From positions 1 to 64,000 of the forward strand of contig JACKFA010000010.1 of assembly GCA_020632715.1 (NCBI GenBank): 64,000 nt of DNA, given 5' to 3'. Positions 54,311 to 62,690 of this stretch are shown in pieces; position 1 is the stretch's first letter; every line of letters starts with the position of its first letter. The notes under the pieces were generated by a model that saw nothing but the letters and a program-made list of their open reading frames with translations, was not told the DNA's origin and did no database searches. Position numbers and translations under genes: made by a program. The stretch comes from Deltaproteobacteria bacterium (lineage in GTDB: Bacteria > Myxococcota_A > UBA9042 > PHBI01).

Positions 54311-55375
54311 ATGACGTCTCTCGGGGCCTTGGCACGCAACGTGCTCAGCGCACCCCTCGGACCTATGCGCCCAGAGCTCTCCCAGCGCCTCCCCGGAGGC
54401 AACGACACCGCAGAGGACGTGCTTCTCGATCCGCGAAGCGCCGCCATGCGGACCGTCATGCACCTCGCCCGCGAGGTCGCGAAGGGCGGCACGTCCGTCC
54501 TCCTCACGGGCGAGACCGGCACCGGCAAGGAGGTCCTCGCCCGCTACGTCCACGCCTGCTCGCCGCGCGCGAAGCGGCCGTTCGTCGCGCTCAACTGCGG
54601 CGCGCTGCCTGCGCAGCTCGTCGAGAGCGAGCTCTTCGGCCACGAGCGCGGCGCCTTCTCGGGCGCCATCGAGCGGCGCGTCGGCTACTTCGAGGCGGCG
54701 CACACGGGCACGCTCCTCCTCGACGAGGTGAGCGAGCTCCCGCAGGCGCTCCAGACGCGGCTCCTGCGCGTCCTCCAGGAGCGGCAGATCCAGCGCGTCG
54801 GCGCGAGCCGCCCGATCGACGTCGACGTGCGCGTCGTCGCCACGACGAACCGCGATCTGCGCGCCATGGTCGAGGCCGGCGAGTTCCGGAAGGACCTCTT
54901 CTATCGCCTGAACGTCTTCCCGATCGAGGTCCCGCCGCTGCGCGCGCGCAAGGACGACCTCGACGACCTCGTCGCGACCCTCCTCGGGCGCCTGCGACCG
55001 GGCCAGGATCCGCTCCCGGACCTCACCCTCGCGGCCCGCGAGCGCCTCCGTCGCCACGACTTCCCGGGCAACGTGCGCGAGCTCGCCAACCTCCTCGAGC
55101 GCGCGCTGATCCTCACGGGGGGCGACGGCCCGATCGACGCCGCGCACCTCCTGCTCGAGCCGCTCGCCGCCCCGGAGGACGCCGCGCCGCACGCCGGCGC
55201 GACCCTCGAGCACCTCGAGCGGCGGCAGATCCTCCGCGTCCTGTCGGACTGCGGCGGCAACCGCACCCACGCGTCGCGGCGGCTCGGGATCAGCCTCCGC
55301 ACGCTCCGGAACAAGCTCCGCGACTACCGCCACCACGGCGTCCCGATCCCCGAGGCCGCCGGCTCCGCGCGCTGA
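54311..55375 (+). CDS. Sigma-54-dependent activator without receiver domain (FlrC/FlbD-like position)
   Basis: 354 aa from ATG 54311 (ATG 54365 is an alternative; the longer open frame to 54038 runs through the inverted repeat and is not protein-like). AAA+ domain: Walker A GETGTGKE, contact loop GAFSGA (Ser replaces the usual Thr of GAFTGA), Walker B TLLLDEVSEL, FRKDLFYRLNVFPIEVPPLR. Fis-type HTH at the end (RVLSDCGGNRTHASRRLGIS, LRTLRNKLRDYR). No N-terminal receiver. It is 40 bp before flgB and probably activates the basal-body genes. Confidence 0.92.
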   Translation: MTSLGALARNVLSAPLGPMRPELSQRLPGGNDTAEDVLLDPRSAAMRTVMHLAREVAKGGTSVLLTGETGTGKEVLARYVHACSPRAKRPFVALNCGALPAQLVESELFGHERGAFSGAIERRVGYFEAAHTGTLLLDEVSELPQALQTRLLRVLQERQIQRVGASRPIDVDVRVVATTNRDLRAMVEAGEFRKDLFYRLNVFPIEVPPLRARKDDLDDLVATLLGRLRPGQDPLPDLTLAARERLRRHDFPGNVRELANLLERALILTGGDGPIDAAHLLLEPLAAPEDAAPHAGATLEHLERRQILRVLSDCGGNRTHASRRLGISLRTLRNKLRDYRHHGVPIPEAAGSAR

Positions 55376-55415
55376 CGCGCGGCGCCGGGAACAGAGAGAG
55401 AGAGAAGAGGCCGTC

Positions 55416-55862
55416 ATGTCCCTGACCAGCGACAACATCAACCTGACGCTCAAGGCCGCGCTCGACGTGCGCTACCAGCGTCAGGAGGTGCTCGCGAACA
55501 ACGTCGCGAACGCCGACACCCCGGGCTTCCGCCCGGAGGACCTGGAGTTCGACGGGGTGCTGCAGCGCGAGATCGGCGGCCCCTCGCCCCTCGGCCACAC
55601 CGACGGCGCCCACCTCGACGAGACGGGGCACCTCGGGATGGGGGCGCGCGCGAGCTTCGTCGGCGGCGCGGACGCCGGCGTCGCGCAGCAGGATCTGCGC
55701 GAGCGCCCCGATCGCCTCGACACGCTCGACGGCAACGGCGTCGACATGGACCGCGAGATGGCCCGGGTGGCCGACAACGCCATGCAATACAAGGCCGCGA
55801 TGGAGGTCATGCGCCGTCGCGTCGGGATCCTGAAGCTCGCCATCACGGACATGAGCCGCTGA
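55416..55862 (+). CDS. flgB: Flagellar proximal rod protein FlgB
   Basis: 148 aa. N-terminal rod motif ALDVRYQRQEVLANNVANAD then TPGFRPEDLEFDGVL; C-terminal NGVDMDREMARVADNAMQYK and a final helix. A polypurine stretch (GAGAGAGAGAAGAGG) just upstream serves as ribosome site. First gene of flgB-flgC-fliE-fliF-fliG-fliH-fliI-motE-like-fliK. Confidence 0.96.
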   Translation: MSLTSDNINLTLKAALDVRYQRQEVLANNVANADTPGFRPEDLEFDGVLQREIGGPSPLGHTDGAHLDETGHLGMGARASFVGGADAGVAQQDLRERPDRLDTLDGNGVDMDREMARVADNAMQYKAAMEVMRRRVGILKLAITDMSR

Positions 55863-55895
55863 AGGTGACCGGGGACGCGAGGAGGAGGTGACGAC

Positions 55896-56303
55896 ATGTC
55901 GATGATCAAAGGTTTCGGGATCCTGTCGACCGGGATGAGCGCGCAGCGGACGCGCCTCGACGTCGTCAGCTCGAACCTCGCGAACGCGAACACGACGCGC
56001 ACCGCCGAGGGCGGGCCGTACAAGCGGCAGATCCCCGTGTTCGAGAGCGTCGGCGAGGACCCGGACGGCGTCGGGCTCGGCGTGCAGGTCCAGAGCGTCG
56101 AGACCGACCCCACCGAGGGGCCCATCGTCTACGACCCCGGTCACCCCGACGCGGACGCGCAGGGCTACGTCCACCTGCCGAACGTGAACGTGGTCGAGGA
56201 GATGGTCGACATGATGACGGCCGCGCGCTCCTTCGAGGCGAACACGCAGGCGTTCCAGACGCTCCGCGACATGATCCAGCAGGCCATCAACCTCGGGAGG
56301 TAG
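55896..56303 (+). CDS. flgC: Flagellar proximal rod protein FlgC
   Basis: 135 aa. Start MSMIKGFGILSTGMSAQRTR, rod motif LDVVSSNLANANTTRTAEGG, conserved PYKRQIPVFESV, and C-terminal YVHLPNVNVVEEMVDMMTAA then RSFEANTQAFQTLRDMI. Ribosome site GAGGAGGAGG. 33 bp after flgB. Confidence 0.97.
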   Translation: MSMIKGFGILSTGMSAQRTRLDVVSSNLANANTTRTAEGGPYKRQIPVFESVGEDPDGVGLGVQVQSVETDPTEGPIVYDPGHPDADAQGYVHLPNVNVVEEMVDMMTAARSFEANTQAFQTLRDMIQQAINLGR

Positions 56304-56309
56304 GCGCTC

Positions 56310-56666
56310 ATGGCGACCATCGACGCAGTGACGAGCATGCTCGGGCGAGGCGCCGGCATCGACCCGAGCCAGGGCAAGCCCCCGGTCGACCAGGGGCGCG
56401 CCATCGCGGCGCCGGGGCTCACGCTCCCCGACGACGCCAAGGGCGACGGCGGCTTCGCGGGGGTGCTGGCGAAGGCGCTCGACGGCGTGAACGCCGTTCA
56501 CGGGACGGCGGACGTGAAGGCCATGGACATGGTCCAGGGCAAGGACGTGCCGATCCACGACGTGATGGCGGCGGTGAGCGAGGCGGAGATCGCCGTGCAG
56601 CTCACGACCGCGATCGCCTCGAAGGCGATCGCCGCCTACCAGGAGATCTGGCGGATGGATGTGTAA
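56310..56666 (+). CDS. fliE: MS-ring/rod adaptor FliE
   Basis: 118 aa. A variable N-terminus is followed by the conserved part: FAGVLAKALDGVNAVHGTAD, VKAMDMVQGKDVPIHDVMAA, VSEAEIAVQLTTAIASKAIA, AYQEIWRMDV. FliE links the MS ring to the rod. It follows flgC by 6 bp; a 155-bp gap with a repeat element separates it from fliF. Confidence 0.95.
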   Translation: MATIDAVTSMLGRGAGIDPSQGKPPVDQGRAIAAPGLTLPDDAKGDGGFAGVLAKALDGVNAVHGTADVKAMDMVQGKDVPIHDVMAAVSEAEIAVQLTTAIASKAIAAYQEIWRMDV

Positions 56667-56700
56667 CGATGAGGCGAGACTTCGGGATGGTTCGATCCCG

Positions 56701-56782
56701 CCGCGGAGGCGCGGCGGCGCGGAGGGACCGCGGAGAGGCCAAGGTCCTCCGTGCTCCTCCGTGTCTCCGTGTCTCCGTGGTT
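56701..56782. repeat. Interspersed-type repeat with (TCTCCGTG)n
   Basis: Between fliE and fliF the plus strand reads TCCTCCGTG, CTCCTCCGTG, TCTCCGTG, TCTCCGTG, then GTT (56745-56782). A purine-rich half upstream (GCGGAGG, GCGCGGAGG, CGCGGAGAGG at 56702-56738) can pair with it using G-U pairs. Such CTCCGTG/CACGGAG arrays occur between genes in many unrelated bacteria. It may form a long hairpin within the flagellar transcript. Confidence 0.6.
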
Positions 56783-56821
56783 ACCGACGAGATCAGCTGA
56801 GCTAGGCCCGACGGAGAGACC

Positions 56822-58501
56822 ATGGCCGACGAGCCCACACAGAACGCGAACCCCACGCCCGAAGGCGGCGACCGCCCCGGCGGGATCGCCGGCCTGCGCC
56901 AGGCCTTCATGCGCCTCCCGCGCGAGCGGCGCTGGCTCATCGCGGGCGTCGCCGCGGCCGCGCTCGCCGGGCTCCTCTTCATCGTGATGGCCGGCGGGGG
57001 CGACGAGTACAAGACCGTCGCGCGCGGGCTCACCGCCGAGGACCTCGACGCCGCCACGAAGACCCTCGACGCGAAGAAGATCCCCTACAAGCTCGAGGAC
57101 CAGAACGCCATCGCCGTCCCGCCCGAGCAGATCCACGAGGCGCGCCTCGCGCTCGCCGTCGGCACCATGCCGAGCGGCCACGTCGTCGGCTTCGAGATCT
57201 TCGACGAGGCGGAGATGGGCCGCAGCGCCTTCTCCGAGAAGGTGAACTACCACCGCGCGCTCGAGGGCGAGCTCGCGCGCACCATCCGCACCATCGAGGG
57301 CATCGATCGCGCGCGCGTCCACCTCGTCATCCCGGCGCAGCGCGTCTTCCGCGAGCTCGACGTCGAGCCGAGCGCCTCGGTCATCGTCTCGATGCACCCG
57401 GGCTTCGAGCTGAACCCGCGCCAGGCCGCCGCCATCCGCCAGCTCGTCGCCGGCGCCGTCGAGCGCCTGAAGCCGAACCAGGTCGCGATCGTGGACCAGT
57501 ACGGCTCGATGCTCGCGCGCCCCGAGTCGGCCGACATGCTCGGCAACGCCAACTTCGAGCAGCAGTCCGACCTCGAGCGCCAGACCGAGCAGCGCGTCGT
57601 CTCGCTCCTCGAGCCGGTCGTCGGCGCGGGCAAGGTCCGCGCGCGCGTCGCCATCACGATGGACTACGCGCACGTCATCGAGACCAAGGAGACCTACAAC
57701 CCCGACGGGCAGGTCGTCCGCAGCGAGCGCGAGCAGACCGAGAAGAGCGAGAACCTCGACGCCGGCGCCGGCCAGGGCGCGCCAGGCACCGCCTCGAACC
57801 TGCCGGCGCGCCCCGGCGCCCGGGGCAACAACGCCGGCGGGAACCGCGCCTCCAAGGAGGCGACCGACACCATCCGCAACTACGACATCGACAAGAGCGT
57901 CGTCCGCCGCGAGAACCCGCTCCCGCGGGTCGAGAAGATGTCGGTCGCCGTGCTCGTGGACCAGGCCCCCGACGGCGCCGGCGGCGTGCGCCCGCGCACC
58001 GAGGAGGAGATCGCGCAGTACCAGGCCCTCGTGTCGCGCGCGGTCGGCATCGACGCGGCCCGCGGCGACCAGATCGAGGTCGTCTCCGTGGCCTTCGCGG
58101 CGCCCGAGAGCTTCGAGGAGCCCACGACCGAGCCCGAGACGCCGGCGCCCTTCTACGAGAACCCGCTCATCCTCGCGATCGCGGGCGGCGGGCTCCTGCT
58201 CCTCATCCTGCTCGTGACGGTGCTCCTGTGGCTCCGCCGCCGGAAGAAGCGCCGCCAGGAGATCGCCGCCGCGTCGAAGGGCCTCGACCTCGTCATCGAC
58301 GAGCCGATCGACCTCGACCCGTCGCAGGACGTGCTCGACCGTCGGAAGCGCATCACGGCGCTCCGCGAGCGCGCCGTGGAGCTCGCCAACGAGGACATCC
58401 GCCGCCTCGGCGTGGTCTTCGAGCACTGGTTCGAGCAGGCGCGCGTGGAGGCCGAGGAGGCCGCCGAGGCTGAGGAGAAGGAGCAGGAGGAGGCCGCCTG
58501 A
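56822..58501 (+). CDS. fliF: Flagellar MS-ring protein FliF
   Basis: 559 aa. TM1 about 38-60 (RRWLIAGVAAAALAGLLFIV). Ring-building domains include EYKTVARGLTAEDLDAATKT, KIPYKLEDQNAIAVPPEQIH, ALEGELARTIRTIEGIDRAR and VHLVIPAQRVF. A disordered Gly/Asn linker precedes YDIDKSVVRRENPLPRVEKM and VAVLVD. TM2 about 440-465, then a basic stretch and the C-terminal FliG-binding tail (ITALRERAVELANEDIRRLG). The stop overlaps the fliG ATG by one base. Length is typical. Confidence 0.96.
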   Translation: MADEPTQNANPTPEGGDRPGGIAGLRQAFMRLPRERRWLIAGVAAAALAGLLFIVMAGGGDEYKTVARGLTAEDLDAATKTLDAKKIPYKLEDQNAIAVPPEQIHEARLALAVGTMPSGHVVGFEIFDEAEMGRSAFSEKVNYHRALEGELARTIRTIEGIDRARVHLVIPAQRVFRELDVEPSASVIVSMHPGFELNPRQAAAIRQLVAGAVERLKPNQVAIVDQYGSMLARPESADMLGNANFEQQSDLERQTEQRVVSLLEPVVGAGKVRARVAITMDYAHVIETKETYNPDGQVVRSEREQTEKSENLDAGAGQGAPGTASNLPARPGARGNNAGGNRASKEATDTIRNYDIDKSVVRRENPLPRVEKMSVAVLVDQAPDGAGGVRPRTEEEIAQYQALVSRAVGIDAARGDQIEVVSVAFAAPESFEEPTTEPETPAPFYENPLILAIAGGGLLLLILLVTVLLWLRRRKKRRQEIAAASKGLDLVIDEPIDLDPSQDVLDRRKRITALRERAVELANEDIRRLGVVFEHWFEQARVEAEEAAEAEEKEQEEAA

Positions 58502-59622
58502 TGAGCGCGAACCCCGCCCCGCAGAAGGAGCCGGCCGGCGACAAGGGCGCCGCGGCCGGCGGCGACAAGGGCGCCTCGGCCGCCGGGATCCCGGGGATGC
58601 CGTCGAAGGCGACGTCGTCCACCGAGCCCGAGGCGAAGGTCGAGATCCCGCCGATGCGGCGCGCGGCCATCGCGGTGCTGCTCCTCGGCGACGAGCTCGC
58701 GAAGAAGCTCTTCCGCCAGTTCCAGGCGACCGACGTGCGGAACCTGCTGCAGGCGGCGAACCGCCTGCGCGGCGTCACCGAGGACGAGGTGCTGACGGTC
58801 CTCGAGGACCTCGTGAACGAGCTCGAGGAGGGCGTCCCCGGCGTCTCCGGGCACGGGCACCGCATCGAGGAGGCGGCGGTCAGCGTCTTCGGCGCCGACC
58901 TCATCCGCGCCGTCGCGACGAAGGAGGTCGCCGGCATCGCGATGCACATCCACAACATCGCGAGCGAGAAGCCGGACCTCTTCGCGCGGACGCTCGCGAA
59001 GGAGCACCCGCAGACGGTCGCGGTCATCCTCACGATGCTCCCGCCGGACGTCGGCGCGCGGGTGCTGCGCCACCTCCCGAAGGACATCAAGGTCGACGTG
59101 GTGCGCCGCGTCGCGCAGCTGCGGTCGGTGTCGTCGGCGGTGCTCGCCGACGTCACGGAGACCGTCGGGAAGGAGTTCAAGTCGCCCGAGAAGCACGGCC
59201 CCATCAACATCGACGGCATGGACATGGCCGTGAAGCTCCTGAAGGGGGTCGGGGCGGCCGACGAGCAGCGGATCCTCGAGGGGCTGTCCGAGGTCGACGG
59301 CGACATGACCGAGTCGATCAAGGCGAAGCTCTTCACGTTCGAGGACCTGAAGCTCCTCCACGACCGCGAGATCCAGACCCTCATGCGCGAGATCGACCAG
59401 CGCGTGCTGCCGGTCGCGCTCAAGAACGCCTCGCCCGAGGTGCAGGCCAAGCTCCTCAACAACGTGTCCAAGCGCGCGGCGCAGATGCTCAAGGACGACA
59501 TCGCCGCCATGGGGCCGACGACGCTCGCCCAGGTCGAGGCCGCGCAGGCGCAGATCATCGCGCAGGTCATGGCGCTGGCCGCCGAGGGCAAGGTCAACCC
59601 GCGGCCGGGTGACACCGTATGA
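58501..59622 (+). CDS. fliG: Flagellar motor switch protein FliG
   Basis: 373 aa. An N-terminal extension of about 50 residues, Ala/Gly/Lys-rich, precedes the family core: RRAAIAVLLLGDELAKKLFR, the middle-domain EHPQTVAVILTMLPPDVGAR and the C-terminal torque helix FTFEDLKLLHDREIQTLMRE, IDQRVLPVALKNASPEVQAK. Charged residues of the torque helix are present. Coupled to fliF (1-bp overlap) and fliH (4-bp overlap). The extension is longer than in most FliG proteins. Confidence 0.96.
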   Translation: MSANPAPQKEPAGDKGAAAGGDKGASAAGIPGMPSKATSSTEPEAKVEIPPMRRAAIAVLLLGDELAKKLFRQFQATDVRNLLQAANRLRGVTEDEVLTVLEDLVNELEEGVPGVSGHGHRIEEAAVSVFGADLIRAVATKEVAGIAMHIHNIASEKPDLFARTLAKEHPQTVAVILTMLPPDVGARVLRHLPKDIKVDVVRRVAQLRSVSSAVLADVTETVGKEFKSPEKHGPINIDGMDMAVKLLKGVGAADEQRILEGLSEVDGDMTESIKAKLFTFEDLKLLHDREIQTLMREIDQRVLPVALKNASPEVQAKLLNNVSKRAAQMLKDDIAAMGPTTLAQVEAAQAQIIAQVMALAAEGKVNPRPGDTV

Positions 59623-60497
59623 CGAAGCCCTCGCCGACCCTCGACGTGAAGCCCTGGAGCTTCGGACAGCACGCGCCGTCCGAGCAGAAGCCGGGGTTCA
59701 TGCGCGGGGGGAACCGCGAGCGCGTCGTCACCTGGGTGCCGGGCGGCGAGGTCACCGAGTCGCCGCCGCCCCCGCCCGCCGCGAAGGCCCCCGCGAAGCC
59801 GGCCGCCGCCGCGACCGGGAAGGGCGCCGCGCCCCCGCCGCCGGGTGGCGGCGCGAAGAGCGAGGCGCCAAAGCACTCGCCGGCCCCCGAGCCGCCCGAG
59901 GAGGAGGACGCCGCGCCGGTCGTCCCGCCGGGGTCGCTCATCGTCAGCGAGGCGGACCTCGAGGCGCGCGAGCAGGAGCTCGTGGACGTGCTGCGGGAGC
60001 CGTATCGCGCGGCCGCGCGCGACCTCAAGGGCGCGATCATCGAGCTCCAGCAGCGGCTCCACGAGGACCTCGTCGACCTCGCGGGGCGCTTCGCGCAGGC
60101 GCTCATCTACCGCGAGGTGCGCCTCGACCGGGGCATCATGCTCGACATCGCGCACCGCGCGCTGCGCATGGCCGGCACGATGGAGCGCGTCGTCATCAAG
60201 TGCAGCGAGGAGGACGCGCCGGTCCTCCGCGAGGAGCTCGGCGACCTCGCGCGGAGCGAGGCGGGGCAGGCCGTCGAGGTCGTGGTGCGGCCGTCGGACG
60301 ACATCGACGTCGGCGGGTGCCTGCTCACGTTCGAGGGCGGGATCGTCGACGCGCGCAACGAGAAGCGCCTCGAGCGCCTGATGGAGGTCGTGAAGGCCGC
60401 CGTCTCCGACGCGCCGGTGGCCGAGGCCCACGGGAGCACGCACCCGCCGGCGCCGGCGCCGCCCGCCGCCGAGGAGCGCGAGGAGGGGCCGACGTGA
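59619..60497 (+). CDS. fliH: Flagellar assembly protein FliH
   Basis: 292 aa. A Pro/Ala-rich N-terminal half (about 45-105) is followed by a coiled-coil segment (SEADLEAREQELVDVLREPY, IIELQQRLHEDLVDLAGRFA) and a V-ATPase-E-like C-terminal domain (REVRLDRGIMLDIAHRALRM, VVIKCSEEDAPVLREELGDL, VGGCLLTFEGGIVDARNEKR). FliH binds and restrains FliI. ATGA overlap with fliG and GTGA overlap with fliI. Confidence 0.9.
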   Translation: MTKPSPTLDVKPWSFGQHAPSEQKPGFMRGGNRERVVTWVPGGEVTESPPPPPAAKAPAKPAAAATGKGAAPPPPGGGAKSEAPKHSPAPEPPEEEDAAPVVPPGSLIVSEADLEAREQELVDVLREPYRAAARDLKGAIIELQQRLHEDLVDLAGRFAQALIYREVRLDRGIMLDIAHRALRMAGTMERVVIKCSEEDAPVLREELGDLARSEAGQAVEVVVRPSDDIDVGGCLLTFEGGIVDARNEKRLERLMEVVKAAVSDAPVAEAHGSTHPPAPAPPAAEEREEGPT

Positions 60498-61876
60498 GCT
60501 TGCCGTGGGCCCACATCGACCAGGCGCTGAGCGAGGTGCAGCCCATCTCGCTCTCCGGCCGCGTCGTGCGCGTGAGCGGGCTCGTGGTCGAGGGGACGCT
60601 GCCGCGCGCGCGCCTCGGGATGCTCTGCCGCCTCATGGTGCGGGGGGACGACGAGGGCGTGCCGGCCGAGGTCGTGGCGCTGCGCGAGGACACGTGCTCG
60701 CTGATGCCGCTGCGGTCGGTGTCGGGGATCACGGCGGGGACGCCCATCGAGCCGCTCGAGACGTCGCCGGCGGTGCCGGTGAGCTACCAGCTCATCGGGC
60801 GCGTCGTCGACGCCTGGGGGAACCCGATCGATGGCGGGAAGCGGATCCGCGCGCTCCGGCGCTACCCGCTCCAGCCGGGGCCGCTGAACCCGATGGAGCG
60901 CACGATGGTGGAGCGGCCGCTGCCGATGGGGATCACCGCCATCGACACGCTGCTCACGTGCGGCGAGGGGCAGCGCATCGTCATCATGGCGGGCGCGGGC
61001 GTCGGCAAGAGCACGCTCCTCGGCATGCTCGCGAAGAACAGCGACGCGGACGTCACGATCATCGCGCTCATCGGCGAGCGCTCGCGCGAGGTGAAGCGCT
61101 TCGTCGTGAAGGAGCTCGGGCCGCGCGGGCTCGAGAAGGCCGTGGTCGTGAGCGCGACGAGCGACACGGCCGTGGCGCTCCGGATCCGCGCCGCCTACGC
61201 GGCGACCGCGCTCGCCGAGTACTTCCGCGACGAGGGCAAGCGGGTGCTCCTGCTGATGGACTCGCTCACGCGCGTCTGCATGGCGCAGCGCGAGCTCGGG
61301 CTCGCGACGGGGGAGCCGCCGACGACGCGCGGCTACCCGCCGTCGGCGTTCGCGATCATCCCGCGGCTCCTCGAGCGCGCGGGGCAGGGGACGGGCGAGG
61401 GGTCGATCACGGCGTTCTACACGGCTTTGTTGGAAGGCGACGACACGAACGACCCCATCGGCGACGCGGTTCGCGCGGTGACCGACGGCCACATCGTGCT
61501 CTCGCGCTCGCTCGCCGAGCGCGGGCACTTCCCGGCGATCGACGTGCTCGCGTCGACGAGCCGCGTGATGCCGGACGTGGTCGACGCGGCGCACCGGCGC
61601 GCGGCGGCGACCGTGCGGCGGACGCTCGCGGACCTGCGCGAGGCGCAGGAGCTCGTGTCGTTCGGCGCGTACCGGCAGGGGGAGGTCGCGCGCTTCGACC
61701 GCGCGCTCGGGGCCGACGAGGAGCTCCGGGACCTGCTGACGCAGGCGAGCGAGGGGGAGCGGCGCCCGCTCGAGGCGGAGCGGCAGAAGATCATCCAGCT
61801 CGCGCAGAAGCTCGAGCCGGGGCGCGGCGCGGGCGGCGGGGGCCGGCGCGCCGGGGAGGGGGCCGATGCGGCGTGA
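60494..61876 (+). CDS. fliI: Flagellum-specific ATPase FliI
   Basis: 460 aa from GTG 60494 (GTGA overlap with fliH). Beta-barrel N-terminus (GRVVRVSGLVVEGTLPRARL), Walker A MAGAGVGKSTLLG, VTIIALIGERSREVKRFV, Walker B VLLLMDSLTRVCMAQREL, and the F1-type signature GEPPTTRGYPPSAFAIIPRL. Conserved DDTNDPIGDAVRAVTDGHIV and LSRSLAERGHFPAIDVLAST follow. Powers or chaperones export of flagellar proteins. The 3' end overlaps the next gene by 11 bp. Confidence 0.96.
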   Translation: MSLPWAHIDQALSEVQPISLSGRVVRVSGLVVEGTLPRARLGMLCRLMVRGDDEGVPAEVVALREDTCSLMPLRSVSGITAGTPIEPLETSPAVPVSYQLIGRVVDAWGNPIDGGKRIRALRRYPLQPGPLNPMERTMVERPLPMGITAIDTLLTCGEGQRIVIMAGAGVGKSTLLGMLAKNSDADVTIIALIGERSREVKRFVVKELGPRGLEKAVVVSATSDTAVALRIRAAYAATALAEYFRDEGKRVLLLMDSLTRVCMAQRELGLATGEPPTTRGYPPSAFAIIPRLLERAGQGTGEGSITAFYTALLEGDDTNDPIGDAVRAVTDGHIVLSRSLAERGHFPAIDVLASTSRVMPDVVDAAHRRAAATVRRTLADLREAQELVSFGAYRQGEVARFDRALGADEELRDLLTQASEGERRPLEAERQKIIQLAQKLEPGRGAGGGGRRAGEGADAA

Positions 61877-62690
61877 GGATCGCGGATGGTGGGTGGCGCT
61901 CGTCGCGGTGGCGATCCTCGCCGGCGGCGTGTTCGCCGCGTCGCGGCTCGCGTTCGGCGAGGGGCCGAAGGACGGGCGGCCGGAGACGCCGCCGGTCATC
62001 GACAAGACGCCGACCGCGTCGGCGCCGGGCGCGAAGGCGGGCGGGGCGGCGACGACCGCGGCCGCGCCTGCGCCGCCGGGGCCCGTGACGCCGTCGGGCG
62101 CGGCGGTGGCGGCGGCGGTGGCGGACGACAACGCGACGCCCGCGACGGCGGCGGCGCCGCCCGCGGTGCCGCTCGAGCAGAAGGCGGGGCCGACCAGGCT
62201 CTGGGCGCTCGACCTCGTGGAGCGCGAGGCGGCGCTGGCTGGTGAGAAGGAGGCGCTCGCGAAGGAGCAGGAGGCGCTCGCGGCGCGGGTCGCGGCGCTC
62301 GAGCTGCAGAACCGCGACCTCGAGGCGCGGAAGGCGCAGGTCGCGGACCTCGCGAAGGCGGTGGGGGCGCAGTGGGACGCGCAGGCGGCGCGGCTCACGA
62401 CGCCGGACCCGAACGCGATCGTGCTCCCGGCGAACACGGTCGAGGCGAACGCGCAGCTCGACCTCGTCGCGAGCATCATCAAGAAGATGAAGCCGAAGGC
62501 GGCGGCGGAGCTCATGCAGACGTGGAAGGACCCGCTGCAGGTCGACATCCTCGGGCGGCTCCAGCCGCGCGTGTCGTCGGCCATCCTGAACGTCTACGAC
62601 CCGACCATCGGCGGGCGCGTCACGACCGAGCTCGCGCGGCTCGGCCTGCCGACGCCCATCCCGGCGGTCGCGAAGGAGGGAGCGAAGTGA
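61866..62690 (+). CDS. MotE/MgtE-N-like membrane coiled-coil protein in the fliJ position
   Basis: 274 aa. One N-terminal membrane helix (WWVALVAVAILAGGVFAAS), a long Ala/Pro-rich periplasmic spacer (about 35-105), a coiled coil (VEREAALAGEKEALAKEQEA, LAARVAALELQNRDLEARKA) and a C-terminal MgtE-N-like domain (ASIIKKMKPKAAAELMQTWK, DPLQVDILGRLQPRVSSAIL). This matches MotE-type chaperones of stator MotB. It takes the place where fliJ usually follows fliI; whether it replaces FliJ is unknown. Overlaps fliI by 11 bp and fliK by 4 bp. Confidence 0.82.
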   Translation: MRREDRGWWVALVAVAILAGGVFAASRLAFGEGPKDGRPETPPVIDKTPTASAPGAKAGGAATTAAAPAPPGPVTPSGAAVAAAVADDNATPATAAAPPAVPLEQKAGPTRLWALDLVEREAALAGEKEALAKEQEALAARVAALELQNRDLEARKAQVADLAKAVGAQWDAQAARLTTPDPNAIVLPANTVEANAQLDLVASIIKKMKPKAAAELMQTWKDPLQVDILGRLQPRVSSAILNVYDPTIGGRVTTELARLGLPTPIPAVAKEGAK

